Assembly (NCBI GenBank): GCA_041393495.1
Contig: JAWKKA010000004.1
Coordinates: 1 to 64,000 of the forward strand
Source: RHKX01 sp041393495
GTDB lineage: Bacteria; Actinomycetota; Thermoleophilia; Solirubrobacterales; 70-9
Direction of reading: 5' to 3'
Length of the DNA: 64,000 bases
A program made the translations under genes and the position numbers. Each line of letters starts with the position of its first letter. The stretch's first letter is position 1. Positions 20,792 through 28,126 of this stretch are shown in pieces. A model generated the notes under the pieces. That model saw only the letters and a program-made list of their open reading frames with translations. It ran no database searches and was not told the DNA's origin.

Positions 20792-20796
20792 GCGTC

Positions 20797-20863
20797 CGCG
20801 CCCGGGTCGGGTTGGTCACGCGCCCGGGTCGGGTTGGTTGTGTAACCGGGCCGCGGGTATGGT
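20797..20863 (+). promoter_or_regulatory. ino1 promoter region with a 20-bp direct repeat
   Basis: CGCGCCCGGGTCGGGTTGGT occurs twice, at 20797-20816 and 20819-20838 (22-bp period, one face of the helix apart twice over). The second copy overlaps TTGGTT (20834-20839), which with TATGGT (20858-20863, 18-nt spacing) makes a plausible promoter. The direct repeats are candidate activator or repressor sites for ino1. Confidence 0.5.
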
Positions 20864-20986
20864 GTTCAAGGAACTCCCGCAGCCGCGGATGCCCGCTGCC
20901 GGGCCTGCAACGAGTCTTGGGCCGGAGCGTCGACCGCGATCGACGAAGCGGCCAGTCACCCAGACCCAGGAGGCTTTCGCTTTCTC

Positions 20987-22174
20987 ATGAGCACCACCAA
21001 CGGAGCGCAGACCCCCAACGGCAGCCGGATCGACGACGGCAAGGTCCGCGTCGCGATCGTCGGCGTCGGCAACTGCGCCAACTCCTTCATCCAGGGCGTC
21101 CAGTACTACAAGGACGCCGATCCGACCGAGCAGGTCCCCGGCCTGATGCACGTCGACCTCGGCGGCTATCACGTCTCGGACGTCGAGTTCACGGCCGCCT
21201 TCGACATCGACGTCGAGAAGGTCGGCAAGGACCTCGGCGAGGCGATCTGGTCGGGTCAGAACGACACGATCAGGTTCGCCGAGGTGCCGAAGCTCGGCGT
21301 CACCGTGCAGCGCGGCATGACCCACGACGGCCTCGGCAAGTACCTGAAGCAGAAGATCACCAAGGCGCCCGGCGAGACCGCCGACATCGTCAGGATCCTC
21401 AGGGAGACGAACACCGACGTCCTCGTCTGCTACCTGCCGGTCGGCTCCGAGCAGGCCACCAAGTGGTACGTCGAGCAGGCGCTCAAGGCCGGCGTCGGGT
21501 TCGTCAACTGCCTGCCCGTCTTCATCGCCCGCGAGGACTACTGGGACAAGCGGTTCGAGAAGGCCGGCCTGCCGATCATCGGCGACGACATCAAGTCGCA
21601 GGTCGGTGCGACGATCGTCCACCGCCAGCTCGCCCGGCTCTTTCACGAGCGCGGCGTCGAGATGCAGCACACCAGCCAGCTCAACGTCGGCGGCAACATG
21701 GACTTCTTCAACATGCTCGAGCGCGAGCGCCTCGACTCGAAGAAGATCTCGAAGACGAACGCCGTCACCTCGATCATGGGCACCGAGCTCGAGGAGCGCG
21801 ACGTGCACGTTGGGCCCTCCGACTACGTGCCGTGGTTGACCGACCGCAAGTGGGCGCACATCCGCCTCGAGGGCAAGGCGTTCGGCGACGTGCCGCTCAA
21901 CGTCGAGCTCAAGCTCGAGGTCTGGGACTCGCCGAACTCGGCCGGCGTCGTCATCGACGCGGTCCGGATCATCAAGCTCGCGCTCAACAACGGCATCTCC
22001 GGCCAGCTCGACGGCCCCTCCAGCTACCTGATGAAGTCGCCGCACACGCAGCGGCCCGACGCCGACGCGCGCGAGCTCACCGAGGAGTTCATCGCCGCCC
22101 ACGCGCGCAGCGCCGCCGCGACGCGTGCGAAGGACGACGTCGATTCGCCGGCGCCGGCGCCGGCGCAGGGCTAA
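20987..22174 (+). CDS. ino1: Inositol-1-phosphate synthase
   Basis: A 395-aa NAD-dependent enzyme turning glucose 6-phosphate into 1L-myo-inositol 1-phosphate, the precursor of phosphatidylinositol and mycothiol. The Rossmann motif VAIVGVGNCANSFIQG, the catalytic region GDDIKSQVGATIVHRQLARL, LNVGGNMDF and the C-terminal NSAGVVIDAVRIIKLALN are all present, and length is normal. AGGAGG 11 nt before the ATG supports the start, unlike the leaderless neighbours. Its TAA overlaps the TAG of the convergent GMC gene. Confidence 0.95.
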   Translation: MSTTNGAQTPNGSRIDDGKVRVAIVGVGNCANSFIQGVQYYKDADPTEQVPGLMHVDLGGYHVSDVEFTAAFDIDVEKVGKDLGEAIWSGQNDTIRFAEVPKLGVTVQRGMTHDGLGKYLKQKITKAPGETADIVRILRETNTDVLVCYLPVGSEQATKWYVEQALKAGVGFVNCLPVFIAREDYWDKRFEKAGLPIIGDDIKSQVGATIVHRQLARLFHERGVEMQHTSQLNVGGNMDFFNMLERERLDSKKISKTNAVTSIMGTELEERDVHVGPSDYVPWLTDRKWAHIRLEGKAFGDVPLNVELKLEVWDSPNSAGVVIDAVRIIKLALNNGISGQLDGPSSYLMKSPHTQRPDADARELTEEFIAAHARSAAATRAKDDVDSPAPAPAQG

Positions 22175-23784
22175 GCGGCTCGAGCCGGCACGGTCACGGC
22201 CGGCGGGGGCTCGCGGCCGAGGACCAGGTCGGCGGCCTTCTCGCCGATCATGATCGTCGGCGCGTTCGTGTTGCCGCGGGTGATCGTCGGCATCACCGAG
22301 GCGTCGGCGATCCGCAGACCCTCGACGCCGCGAACCCGCAGCTCGGGATCGACGACGGAGTCGGCGTCGCCGCCCATCCGGCAGGTCCCGGCCGGGTGGT
22401 AGAGGAGCTCGACGCGGCGGCGAGCGTCGGCGGCGAGCGCCTCATCGTCCTCGCCGACTGCCGGGCCGGGGTGGATCTCGCGACCGAGAGCGCCGGCCAG
22501 TGGCGGGGTCGCCGCGATCTCGCGCGCCTTCGTGATCCCCCAGATGAGCGCGTCGACGTCGGTCCGCTCGGTCAGGTGGTTGCCGACGATCGCCGGCTTC
22601 GCGGCGGGGTCGGTGGAGGTGATGGTGAGCTCGCCCCGGGAGCGCGGCTCGACGAGGACCGGGCCGATCGTGACCGCGTGGCCGTCGTACTCCTCGAAGC
22701 CGTTGTCGGCGAAGTAGGCGGGCGCGAGATGGAACTGGAGCGGGTGTGGCCCCGCGCCGCCGTCGGGTCCGGTGAACAGGAACGCCTCGGCGACCGTCGA
22801 GGTGAGCGGCCCGCGGCGGCGGAGCAGGAAGTCGAGCAGCGCCGCGGGCCGCTCGGCGTCAGCGAGCGAGCCGCCGATCGTCACGTCCCAGATGGCGGCG
22901 ACGTACGGGTGATCCTGGAGGTTCGTCCCGACGGCGGGCAGCGCAGCGCGGACGTCGACGCCGGCCCGGGCGAGCTTGTCGGGGTCGCCGATTCCGGACA
23001 GCATCAGCAGCTGCGGCGACCCGATCGCGCCGGCCGCGAGGATCACCTCGCGACGGGCGCGGGCTACCGCCATCCCGGTCTTGCCGGCGAGCCTGACGCC
23101 GCGGACGCGCTCGTCCCTGAAGTCGAGTGCGACCGCCAGCGCCCTGCTGAGCACGGACAGGTTCGGCCGGCCGGCGGCCGGGCGCAGGAAGGCGTCGGCG
23201 GCGCTCCAGCGGCGGCCGTGCTTCTGGGTGACCTCGACCGGGCAGATCCCGCTCGGCGCGCCGTCGTTGTAGTCGGGATCGGATTCGTAGCCGAGGTTAC
23301 GGGCGGCGCCGATCATCAGCCCGGTCAGCGCCCGCGGGCTGCGCTCCGGAGCGACGTTGAGCAGGCCGCCGTAGCCGTGCTCCGGATCCGGCCCGGTCTC
23401 GTGGTGCTCGGAGCGGATGAAGTACGGCAGCACGTCGTCCCAGCCCCAGCCGCTGCAGCCGGCCCCGTCGCGCCAGCCGTCGTAGTCGTCGCGGTGGCCA
23501 CGCACGTAGAGCATCGCGTTCATCGAGCTCGAGCCGCCGAGCGCCCGTCCGCGCGGCACGTAGAGGCGGCGGCCGTCGCAGCCCGGCTCGGGGCCCGACT
23601 CGAAGTCCCAGTCGAGCTTCGTCTTGAACTGCTGGGGGAAGGCGGCGGGGATCTTGACCTTCGGCGAGCGATCACGGCCGCCGGCCTCGACGAGGAGCAC
23701 GTCGGCGCCGGCGTCGCTGAGGCGGTTGGCGAGCACGCACCCGGCGGACCCGGCGCCGACGATCACGTAGTCGAAGTCGCTCAT
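22171..23784 (-). CDS. GMC-family FAD-dependent oxidoreductase
   Basis: A 537-aa glucose-methanol-choline oxidoreductase, closest in feel to choline dehydrogenase/alcohol dehydrogenase types. The FAD fold is DYVIVGAGSAGCVLANRL, followed by VPRGRALGGSSSMNAMLYVR (GMC signature 1) and GAIGSPQLLMLSGIG (signature 2); LLYHPAGTCRMG carries the active-site His and TRGNTNAPTIMIGEKAADL ends the fold. The ATG at 23784 has GAGGAG 6 nt upstream; a TAGGAT (23820-23825) is the likely -10 box. The alcohol oxidised is unknown. Confidence 0.92.
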   Translation of the reverse strand: MSDFDYVIVGAGSAGCVLANRLSDAGADVLLVEAGGRDRSPKVKIPAAFPQQFKTKLDWDFESGPEPGCDGRRLYVPRGRALGGSSSMNAMLYVRGHRDDYDGWRDGAGCSGWGWDDVLPYFIRSEHHETGPDPEHGYGGLLNVAPERSPRALTGLMIGAARNLGYESDPDYNDGAPSGICPVEVTQKHGRRWSAADAFLRPAAGRPNLSVLSRALAVALDFRDERVRGVRLAGKTGMAVARARREVILAAGAIGSPQLLMLSGIGDPDKLARAGVDVRAALPAVGTNLQDHPYVAAIWDVTIGGSLADAERPAALLDFLLRRRGPLTSTVAEAFLFTGPDGGAGPHPLQFHLAPAYFADNGFEEYDGHAVTIGPVLVEPRSRGELTITSTDPAAKPAIVGNHLTERTDVDALIWGITKAREIAATPPLAGALGREIHPGPAVGEDDEALAADARRRVELLYHPAGTCRMGGDADSVVDPELRVRGVEGLRIADASVMPTITRGNTNAPTIMIGEKAADLVLGREPPPAVTVPARAA

Positions 23785-23846
23785 GCACGCTCCTCTCATC
23801 GCTGCTGGAGACCCCGTCGATCCTAGCTGCGCCGGATCGCCGCATC

Positions 23847-23852
23847 TATCCT
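23847..23852 (+). promoter_or_regulatory. -10 box of the glycosyltransferase-PHP gene
   Basis: TATCCT lies exactly 6 nt before the GTG at 23859, with no Shine-Dalgarno sequence, indicating a leaderless mRNA. Confidence 0.55.
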
Positions 23853-23858
23853 GCAGCG

Positions 23859-25835
23859 GTGCCCCGCAGCGATGGCCTGACGATCGCCCAGGTGTCCCCC
23901 TACTCGTGGGAGGGCCACCACGAGGTCAACTCCTACGTCGCCGGGGCCGCCGCCGAGCTGCAGGCGCGCGGCCATCGGGTCGTCGTCGCCGCCCCCGGCG
24001 GCAGCCGCGCCGATCTGCGGCGGACCCAGCGGGCGATCGAGCGGACGCGACGCGATGGCGCGGCGCTGTTCGGCGCCGGCTGGGACGGCCTTCGGGCGGG
24101 CGAGGATGGTCCGGCGGTGGCGACCGTCGGGGCCGCGTTCAAGCTGCCGGCCGGGAGCCGGCCGCGACCGGCGCCGGTCCCGGTCGACATCTCGCGGTCG
24201 CTGGAGCGGCTCCTGTCGGCGGCGGACTTCGACGTCGTCCACGTCCACGACCCGTTCGCCCCGAGCGCCGCATCGGCTGCGTTGCGGCACTCGCGGGCGC
24301 TCAACGCCGCGACCTTCCACCTGCCGACCGAGCGGGTGCTGTCGACCCAACTCGCACGACCGCTCGTCGAGATCTTCTTCGGCCGGCTCGACGCGCGGAT
24401 GGTCGCCGGCCGCAGCACCGGCGAGCTGCTCGACCGCTTCTTCCCCGGCAGCTACGAGATCGTCCCGCCCGCCGCCGCGGACGGGACCGCCGAGCGGCGG
24501 CCCGCGGGGCCGCCGCGGATCGCCTACTGCCAGCGCGAGGAGCGCGGGGCGCTGCGGATCTTCCTGCGGGCGCTGCGGCGCCTGCCGCTCGACGTCGACT
24601 GGGAGGCCGACGTCTGGATCGGCGATGCATCGATTCAGACGCCGCGGCTGAATCGCCGGCTTCGCGACCGCGTTCGCTTCCTGCGGCCGCCGGGCACCAG
24701 CGCCGCGGACGTGCTCGCCGCCGCCGACGTGGTCGTCGCCGCATCGGGCGGGCCGCAGCCGGCGCCGAGCCTGATCTATTCGGCGTTCGCCGCCGGCGCC
24801 GTGCCCGTCGTCGCCCAGATCCCGCCCTACGAGGAGCTCGTCGAGGACGGCGCCGAGCGCGGCCTCGCCTTCCCGGCCGGTGATGCGCTGACCCTCGCCG
24901 GCCAGCTCGAGCGGCTCGTTCGCGACGCGGAGCTGCGGCGGCGGCTGGCGGCGGCGGGCGTCGGCTCGGCGCGGTCGTTCGCCGACCTCGGCGATCAGAT
25001 CGAGGCCGTCTACGGTCGGATCGTCGCCCGCCGCCACGACCCCTCCGGCAACCCCGAGCTGAGAAAGCGGATCGCGCGGCGGCCGACGATCGACTGCGAC
25101 CTGCACATGCACACCGACCATTCCAACGACTGTGCGACGCCGGTCGAGGTCCTCCTCGAGACGGCCAAGGACCGCGGCATGGGGGCGATCGCGGTGACCG
25201 ACCACAACGAGATCTCCGGGGCGCTGGCGGCGCGCGAGGCGGCAGAGCGGGACGGCGGCATCAAGGTGATCGTCGGCGAGGAGGTGAAGACGGCCGAGCA
25301 GGGGGAGGTGATCGGCCTGTTCCTCGAGGAGAAGATCGAGCGGGGGATGACGATGGCCGAGACCGTCGCCGAGATCCGTCGCCAGGGGGGCCTCGTCTAC
25401 GTTCCGCACCCGTTCGACCGGCTGCACTCGGTTCCCGACTACGAGCACCTCCTCGACATGGTCGAGGAGATCGACATCCTCGAGGTCTTCAACCCGCGGG
25501 TCGCGTTCAGCGCGTTCAACGAGGAGGCGGAGCGGTTCGCCGCCAAGTACCGGATCGTCCCCGGCGCCGGCTCCGACGGCCACGTCGCCCAGGCGCTCGG
25601 CAGCGTGCGGATCCGGCTCCACGACTTCGACGGGCCCGAGGAGTTCCTCGAGGCGATGCGCAGCGCCGACATCGTCCGCAAGCACAAGAACCTCGTCTAC
25701 GTGCAGGCCCTGAAGTGGATGCAGGCGGCGAGCGGGCAGGCCGGGGGGCGCAAGGACGTCCCCGACCCGCGGCCGGTCAAGGGCGGGCGACGGGCGCGCC
25801 TGCGGCACTCTGCCGCGGGCCGCGGCAAGAGTTGA
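23859..25835 (+). CDS. Fusion of a GT4-like glycosyltransferase domain and a PHP metal-dependent hydrolase domain
   Basis: A 658-aa two-domain protein. Residues 1-395 look like a GT-B glycosyltransferase: an N-terminal VSPYSWEGHHEVNSYVAGAA, DVVHVHDPFAPSA, and a C-terminal half with TSAADVLAAADVVVAAS and APSLIYSAFAAGAVPVV. In active GT4 enzymes the last motif holds E-x7-E; here both acidic positions are replaced, so sugar transfer is doubtful. Residues ~411-620 are a PHP domain: DLHMHTDHS (metal-binding His), AVTDHNEIS, VYVPHPFDRLH and GAGSDGHV, matching PHP phosphoesterases. The tail is basic. The following UDG-like gene is 66 nt on. Leaderless GTG start. Confidence 0.82.
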   Translation: MPRSDGLTIAQVSPYSWEGHHEVNSYVAGAAAELQARGHRVVVAAPGGSRADLRRTQRAIERTRRDGAALFGAGWDGLRAGEDGPAVATVGAAFKLPAGSRPRPAPVPVDISRSLERLLSAADFDVVHVHDPFAPSAASAALRHSRALNAATFHLPTERVLSTQLARPLVEIFFGRLDARMVAGRSTGELLDRFFPGSYEIVPPAAADGTAERRPAGPPRIAYCQREERGALRIFLRALRRLPLDVDWEADVWIGDASIQTPRLNRRLRDRVRFLRPPGTSAADVLAAADVVVAASGGPQPAPSLIYSAFAAGAVPVVAQIPPYEELVEDGAERGLAFPAGDALTLAGQLERLVRDAELRRRLAAAGVGSARSFADLGDQIEAVYGRIVARRHDPSGNPELRKRIARRPTIDCDLHMHTDHSNDCATPVEVLLETAKDRGMGAIAVTDHNEISGALAAREAAERDGGIKVIVGEEVKTAEQGEVIGLFLEEKIERGMTMAETVAEIRRQGGLVYVPHPFDRLHSVPDYEHLLDMVEEIDILEVFNPRVAFSAFNEEAERFAAKYRIVPGAGSDGHVAQALGSVRIRLHDFDGPEEFLEAMRSADIVRKHKNLVYVQALKWMQAASGQAGGRKDVPDPRPVKGGRRARLRHSAAGRGKS

Positions 25836-25901
25836 TTCAGGGGGCATAACCGCGTGCAACCCGAAGGAGAGGGGCGGGGGCCGTCAAAGGAGTCGCCTGC
25901 C

Positions 25902-26507
25902 GTGCCGATCACCGAGGACCAGATCAAGGAGAAGTACCTGGAGCGCGCGATCCGTGAGCTCAACCAGCTCACCCACGAGCTGCAGGACTGCGACGACTGC
26001 CCGCGCGGCAACCTGATGCCGGTGCTCGGCTCCGGGCATCCGCAGGCGGACGTGATGCTGCTCAAGCACGCTCCGAGCGTCGCCGAGATCGAGGAGGGAG
26101 TCGCCTTCTACGGGCGGGCCGGGACCGCGGTGATGAAGTCGCTGAAGCGGCTCGGCATCGACCCGCTGGTCGTCTATGGGACGCTCTGTGTCAAGTGCCC
26201 GCTGTCGGACCCGGCCCTGGCGTCGCCGAGCTGCATCGCGCGGCTCGTCCGCGAGGTGGCGATCGTCGAGCCGCGCTGCGTGGTCGTGATGGGCGAGCAG
26301 GCGCTCGAGTGCTTCAACGATGTCCGGATCCCGCTCGCGACGGCGGTCGAAGCGCGTCCCGGCGAGGTCCAGGCCCTGACCCCGACGATCGATGTCATCT
26401 ACACGCCCGACATCGACGCCTCGCTCGATGCCGAAGGCCCCAAGCGCGATTTCTGGCGCGCCTTCCGGACGCTCGGCGACTGGTACGGGGACCTGCCGCC
26501 CTATTGA
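25902..26507 (+). CDS. Uracil-DNA glycosylase superfamily protein with altered active-site motifs
   Basis: A 201-aa protein of the family 4/5 UDG fold. It keeps paired cysteines likely to hold a [4Fe-4S] cluster (Cys30 and Cys33 in CDDCPRGNL; Cys96/Cys99 and Cys111 in LCVKCPLSDPALASPSC) and the GRAGTAVMKSLKRLGI block. The usual catalytic motif 1 (GEAPG with acidic residues) reads LKHAPSVAEIEEG, and the usual motif 2 (HPS) reads YTPDIDASLD, so base excision is uncertain. AAAGGAG 9 nt before the GTG at 25902 favours this start over an in-frame GTG at 25854. Confidence 0.72.
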   Translation: MPITEDQIKEKYLERAIRELNQLTHELQDCDDCPRGNLMPVLGSGHPQADVMLLKHAPSVAEIEEGVAFYGRAGTAVMKSLKRLGIDPLVVYGTLCVKCPLSDPALASPSCIARLVREVAIVEPRCVVVMGEQALECFNDVRIPLATAVEARPGEVQALTPTIDVIYTPDIDASLDAEGPKRDFWRAFRTLGDWYGDLPPY

Positions 26508-26538
26508 CGCGGCCGCCGGCCCGCTGCCGGCCCGCCGC

Positions 26539-26544
26539 TACATT
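26539..26544 (+). promoter_or_regulatory. -10 box of the small membrane protein gene
   Basis: TACATT lies 9 nt before the ATG at 26554, with no Shine-Dalgarno sequence. Confidence 0.4.
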
Positions 26545-26553
26545 TGGCCTCTG

Positions 26554-26976
26554 ATGCGCGCGGTCGGCCAGATCCTCACGCTCGTCGCGACCATTGTCGC
26601 CGCCGTGATCATCGGCTTCGGCGTGCCGCTCGCCTGGGTCTGGATCGGCTCGCAGCTGCAGACCGGCTCCGGCGCCAGCACGGTCAACTTCTCGGTCGCG
26701 ATGGTGATCCTGTTCGGGATCATCCTCACGTACGTGTTGCTGCTCTACGTGGCCGGGATCGTGATGGCGATCTTCGGCCCGCGCGACGGGCCCACCGGCC
26801 CGACGCCGCGGACGCGCATGCCGTGGATGAAGGGGATGACCGACACGCGGGAGCTGCGCCGCGGGCCGACGATGGGCGGGATCGAGCGCCTGTTCGTGAT
26901 CACGACCGTGCTCGTCACGATCGCCTTCTGGTTCTGGTTCGCCTTCCTGGCCGGCAGCCCGCTGCCGAGCAGCTGA
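26554..26976 (+). CDS. Small membrane protein, three predicted helices
   Basis: A 140-aa protein of unknown function. Hydrophobic segments lie at about residues 5-30 (LTLVATIVAAVIIGFGVPLA), 46-72 (ILFGIILTYVLLLYVAGIVM) and 110-135 (LFVITTVLVTIAFWFWFAFL), with a basic loop (GPTPRTRMPWMKGMTDTREL) between the last two. It starts 46 nt after the UDG-like gene. I recognise no family. The end of the gene is the seed of the tandem repeats that follow. Confidence 0.72.
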   Translation: MRAVGQILTLVATIVAAVIIGFGVPLAWVWIGSQLQTGSGASTVNFSVAMVILFGIILTYVLLLYVAGIVMAIFGPRDGPTGPTPRTRMPWMKGMTDTRELRRGPTMGGIERLFVITTVLVTIAFWFWFAFLAGSPLPSS

Positions 26977-27116
26977 CCCCCGGCCGCCCCGCTGAGCCCC
27001 GGCCGCCCGCTGCCGAGCAGCTGACCCTCGGCCGCCCCGCTGAGCCCCGGCCGCCCGCCGGCGAGCAGCTGACCCCCGCCCGCCCCGCTGAGCCCCGGCC
27101 GCCCGCCGGCCCCCCG
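26973..27116. repeat. Three 48-bp tandem copies beginning at the stop codon
   Basis: Unit 1 starts at 26973 with CTGACCCCC, unit 2 at 27021 and unit 3 at 27069; each continues GGCCGCCCCGCTGAGCCCC. The first unit contains the gene's TGA, and the bases GCTGCCGAGCAGCTGACC of the gene end recur in the array, so the array grew from the 3' end of the membrane protein gene. The gap 26977-27340 holds this array, a hairpin and a second array, and no gene. Confidence 0.75.
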
Positions 27117-27163
27117 CCACCGAGCGGCCGGCCCCCGGCAGCCCGCCCCGCTGACGCCCGGTC

Positions 27164-27204
27164 AGCGACGAATTTCTCACAGGATTTGTGAGCTATTCGT
27201 CGCT
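27164..27204. terminator. Bidirectional terminator between convergent genes
   Basis: AGCGACGAAT (27164-27173) pairs with ATTCGTCGCT (27195-27204), and inside it CTCACA (27176-27181) pairs with TGTGAG (27187-27192) around a GGATT loop. It is an island of lower GC between two GC-rich repeat arrays, midway between genes that converge on it, and is symmetrical enough to work both ways. Confidence 0.65.
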
Positions 27205-27205
27205 C

Positions 27206-27340
27206 GGCGTTCGGAGGCGCTGGCCGGGCGTCCGGAGGCGCTGTCCGGGCGCCCGGAGGCGCTGGCCGGGCGCCCGGAGGCGGTCGGCCGGGCGTGCGGA
27301 GGCGGTCGGCTGGACGTGCGGAGGCGGTCGGGCCGGGCCG
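27206..27340. repeat. Six 21-22-bp tandem repeats
   Basis: CGGAGGCG recurs at 27212, 27233, 27254, 27275, 27297 and 27319 within units of the form CGGAGGCGCTGGCCGGGCGCC. Spacings are 21, 21, 21, 22 and 22 bp. The array directly precedes the stop of the minus-strand LLM gene. Spacer identity is far too high for a CRISPR array. Confidence 0.75.
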
Positions 27341-28126
27341 CTATCGCGGGGCGGCGGCGGTCGCGACCCGGTCCATGGCCTCGAGCCTGGCGCTCGCGAG
27401 GCCGCGGACGACGACCGTGTCGAGCGCGGCGTAGGTGGCGAGCATCGCGTCGGCGTCGCCGGGGTCCTCGGCGGCGACGCCGACCGAGCCGGGAGGACGG
27501 TCGAGGCGCGCGAACTGCCGGCGGTAGCCGTCGTGGAGGTCGCGGTAGAAGCCCTCCTCCTTGGCGAGGCGGGTTCCGGCGTCGGCGCCGACCGAGGTGC
27601 GCACGTAGCCGTAGATGCGGGGGGCCGGCCGGCCGGCCTCGGCGGCGCCCCGCTCGACGTGGGCGCGGGCCTCGGCCGCGTACTCGGGGGTCACCCAGTT
27701 GAAGAAGGCGCCGTCGTAGGCGGCGCCGGCCAGCGCGCACATCCTCGGCCCCATCGCGGCAAGGACGAGCTTGACGCCGGGCACGGCCTCGCGGAGCTCG
27801 TCGCGGGCCTCGCGCATCGTCGTCAGCGGCCGCTTCGAGAAGCCGGCGCCGACGCCGATCAGCAGTCGCGAGCGATCGAGGCCGAGCGCGTCGATCCGGT
27901 CGTTGATCGAGGTCGGGGAGTGACGGTCGAGGGCGAGGACGCCGACGCCGAGTTGCAGCGCCGCAGAGCCCGCGGCGAACGCGGCGAGCGTCTCGAGGCC
28001 GCTGGCGGCGGGGTGGTCGTTGGCCCACATCGATGTGTAGCCGAGCTCTTCGCAGCGAGCCGCAAGCGGGGTCGCGACCGCCGGGTCGAGGCCGGCCGCG
28101 ACGCCGAATCCGCGTGCCTGGCTCAA
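27341..28126 (-). CDS. LLM-class flavin-dependent oxidoreductase
   Basis: A 261-aa luciferase-like TIM-barrel protein of the type that uses F420 or FMN. Characteristic stretches are LAARCEELGYTSMWANDHPA, RDRSP-type ALDRHSPTSINDRIDALGLD, LLIGVGAGFSKRPL and VLAAMGPRM. It is a little short for the family (usually 280-340 aa). I start it at TTG overlapping the stop of the methyltransferase gene (TTGA, 28123-28126); the GTG further upstream would overlap that gene by more than 30 nt. The substrate is unknown. Confidence 0.8.
   Translation of the reverse strand: MSQARGFGVAAGLDPAVATPLAARCEELGYTSMWANDHPAASGLETLAAFAAGSAALQLGVGVLALDRHSPTSINDRIDALGLDRSRLLIGVGAGFSKRPLTTMREARDELREAVPGVKLVLAAMGPRMCALAGAAYDGAFFNWVTPEYAAEARAHVERGAAEAGRPAPRIYGYVRTSVGADAGTRLAKEEGFYRDLHDGYRRQFARLDRPPGSVGVAAEDPGDADAMLATYAALDTVVVRGLASARLEAMDRVATAAAPR

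Noticed and set aside
22171..22174. Possible fusion or frameshift linking ino1 and the GMC gene
   Set aside because: The genes are on opposite strands and only their stop codons overlap.
20137..23826. 1229-codon plus-strand frame across the lipid and GMC genes
   Set aside because: It runs out of frame through the CDP-alcohol transferase and ino1 and antisense to GMC, all of which are clear family members.
27206..27340. Short regular repeats resembling a CRISPR array
   Set aside because: Units of 21-22 bp follow each other without unique spacers, and no cas genes are present.
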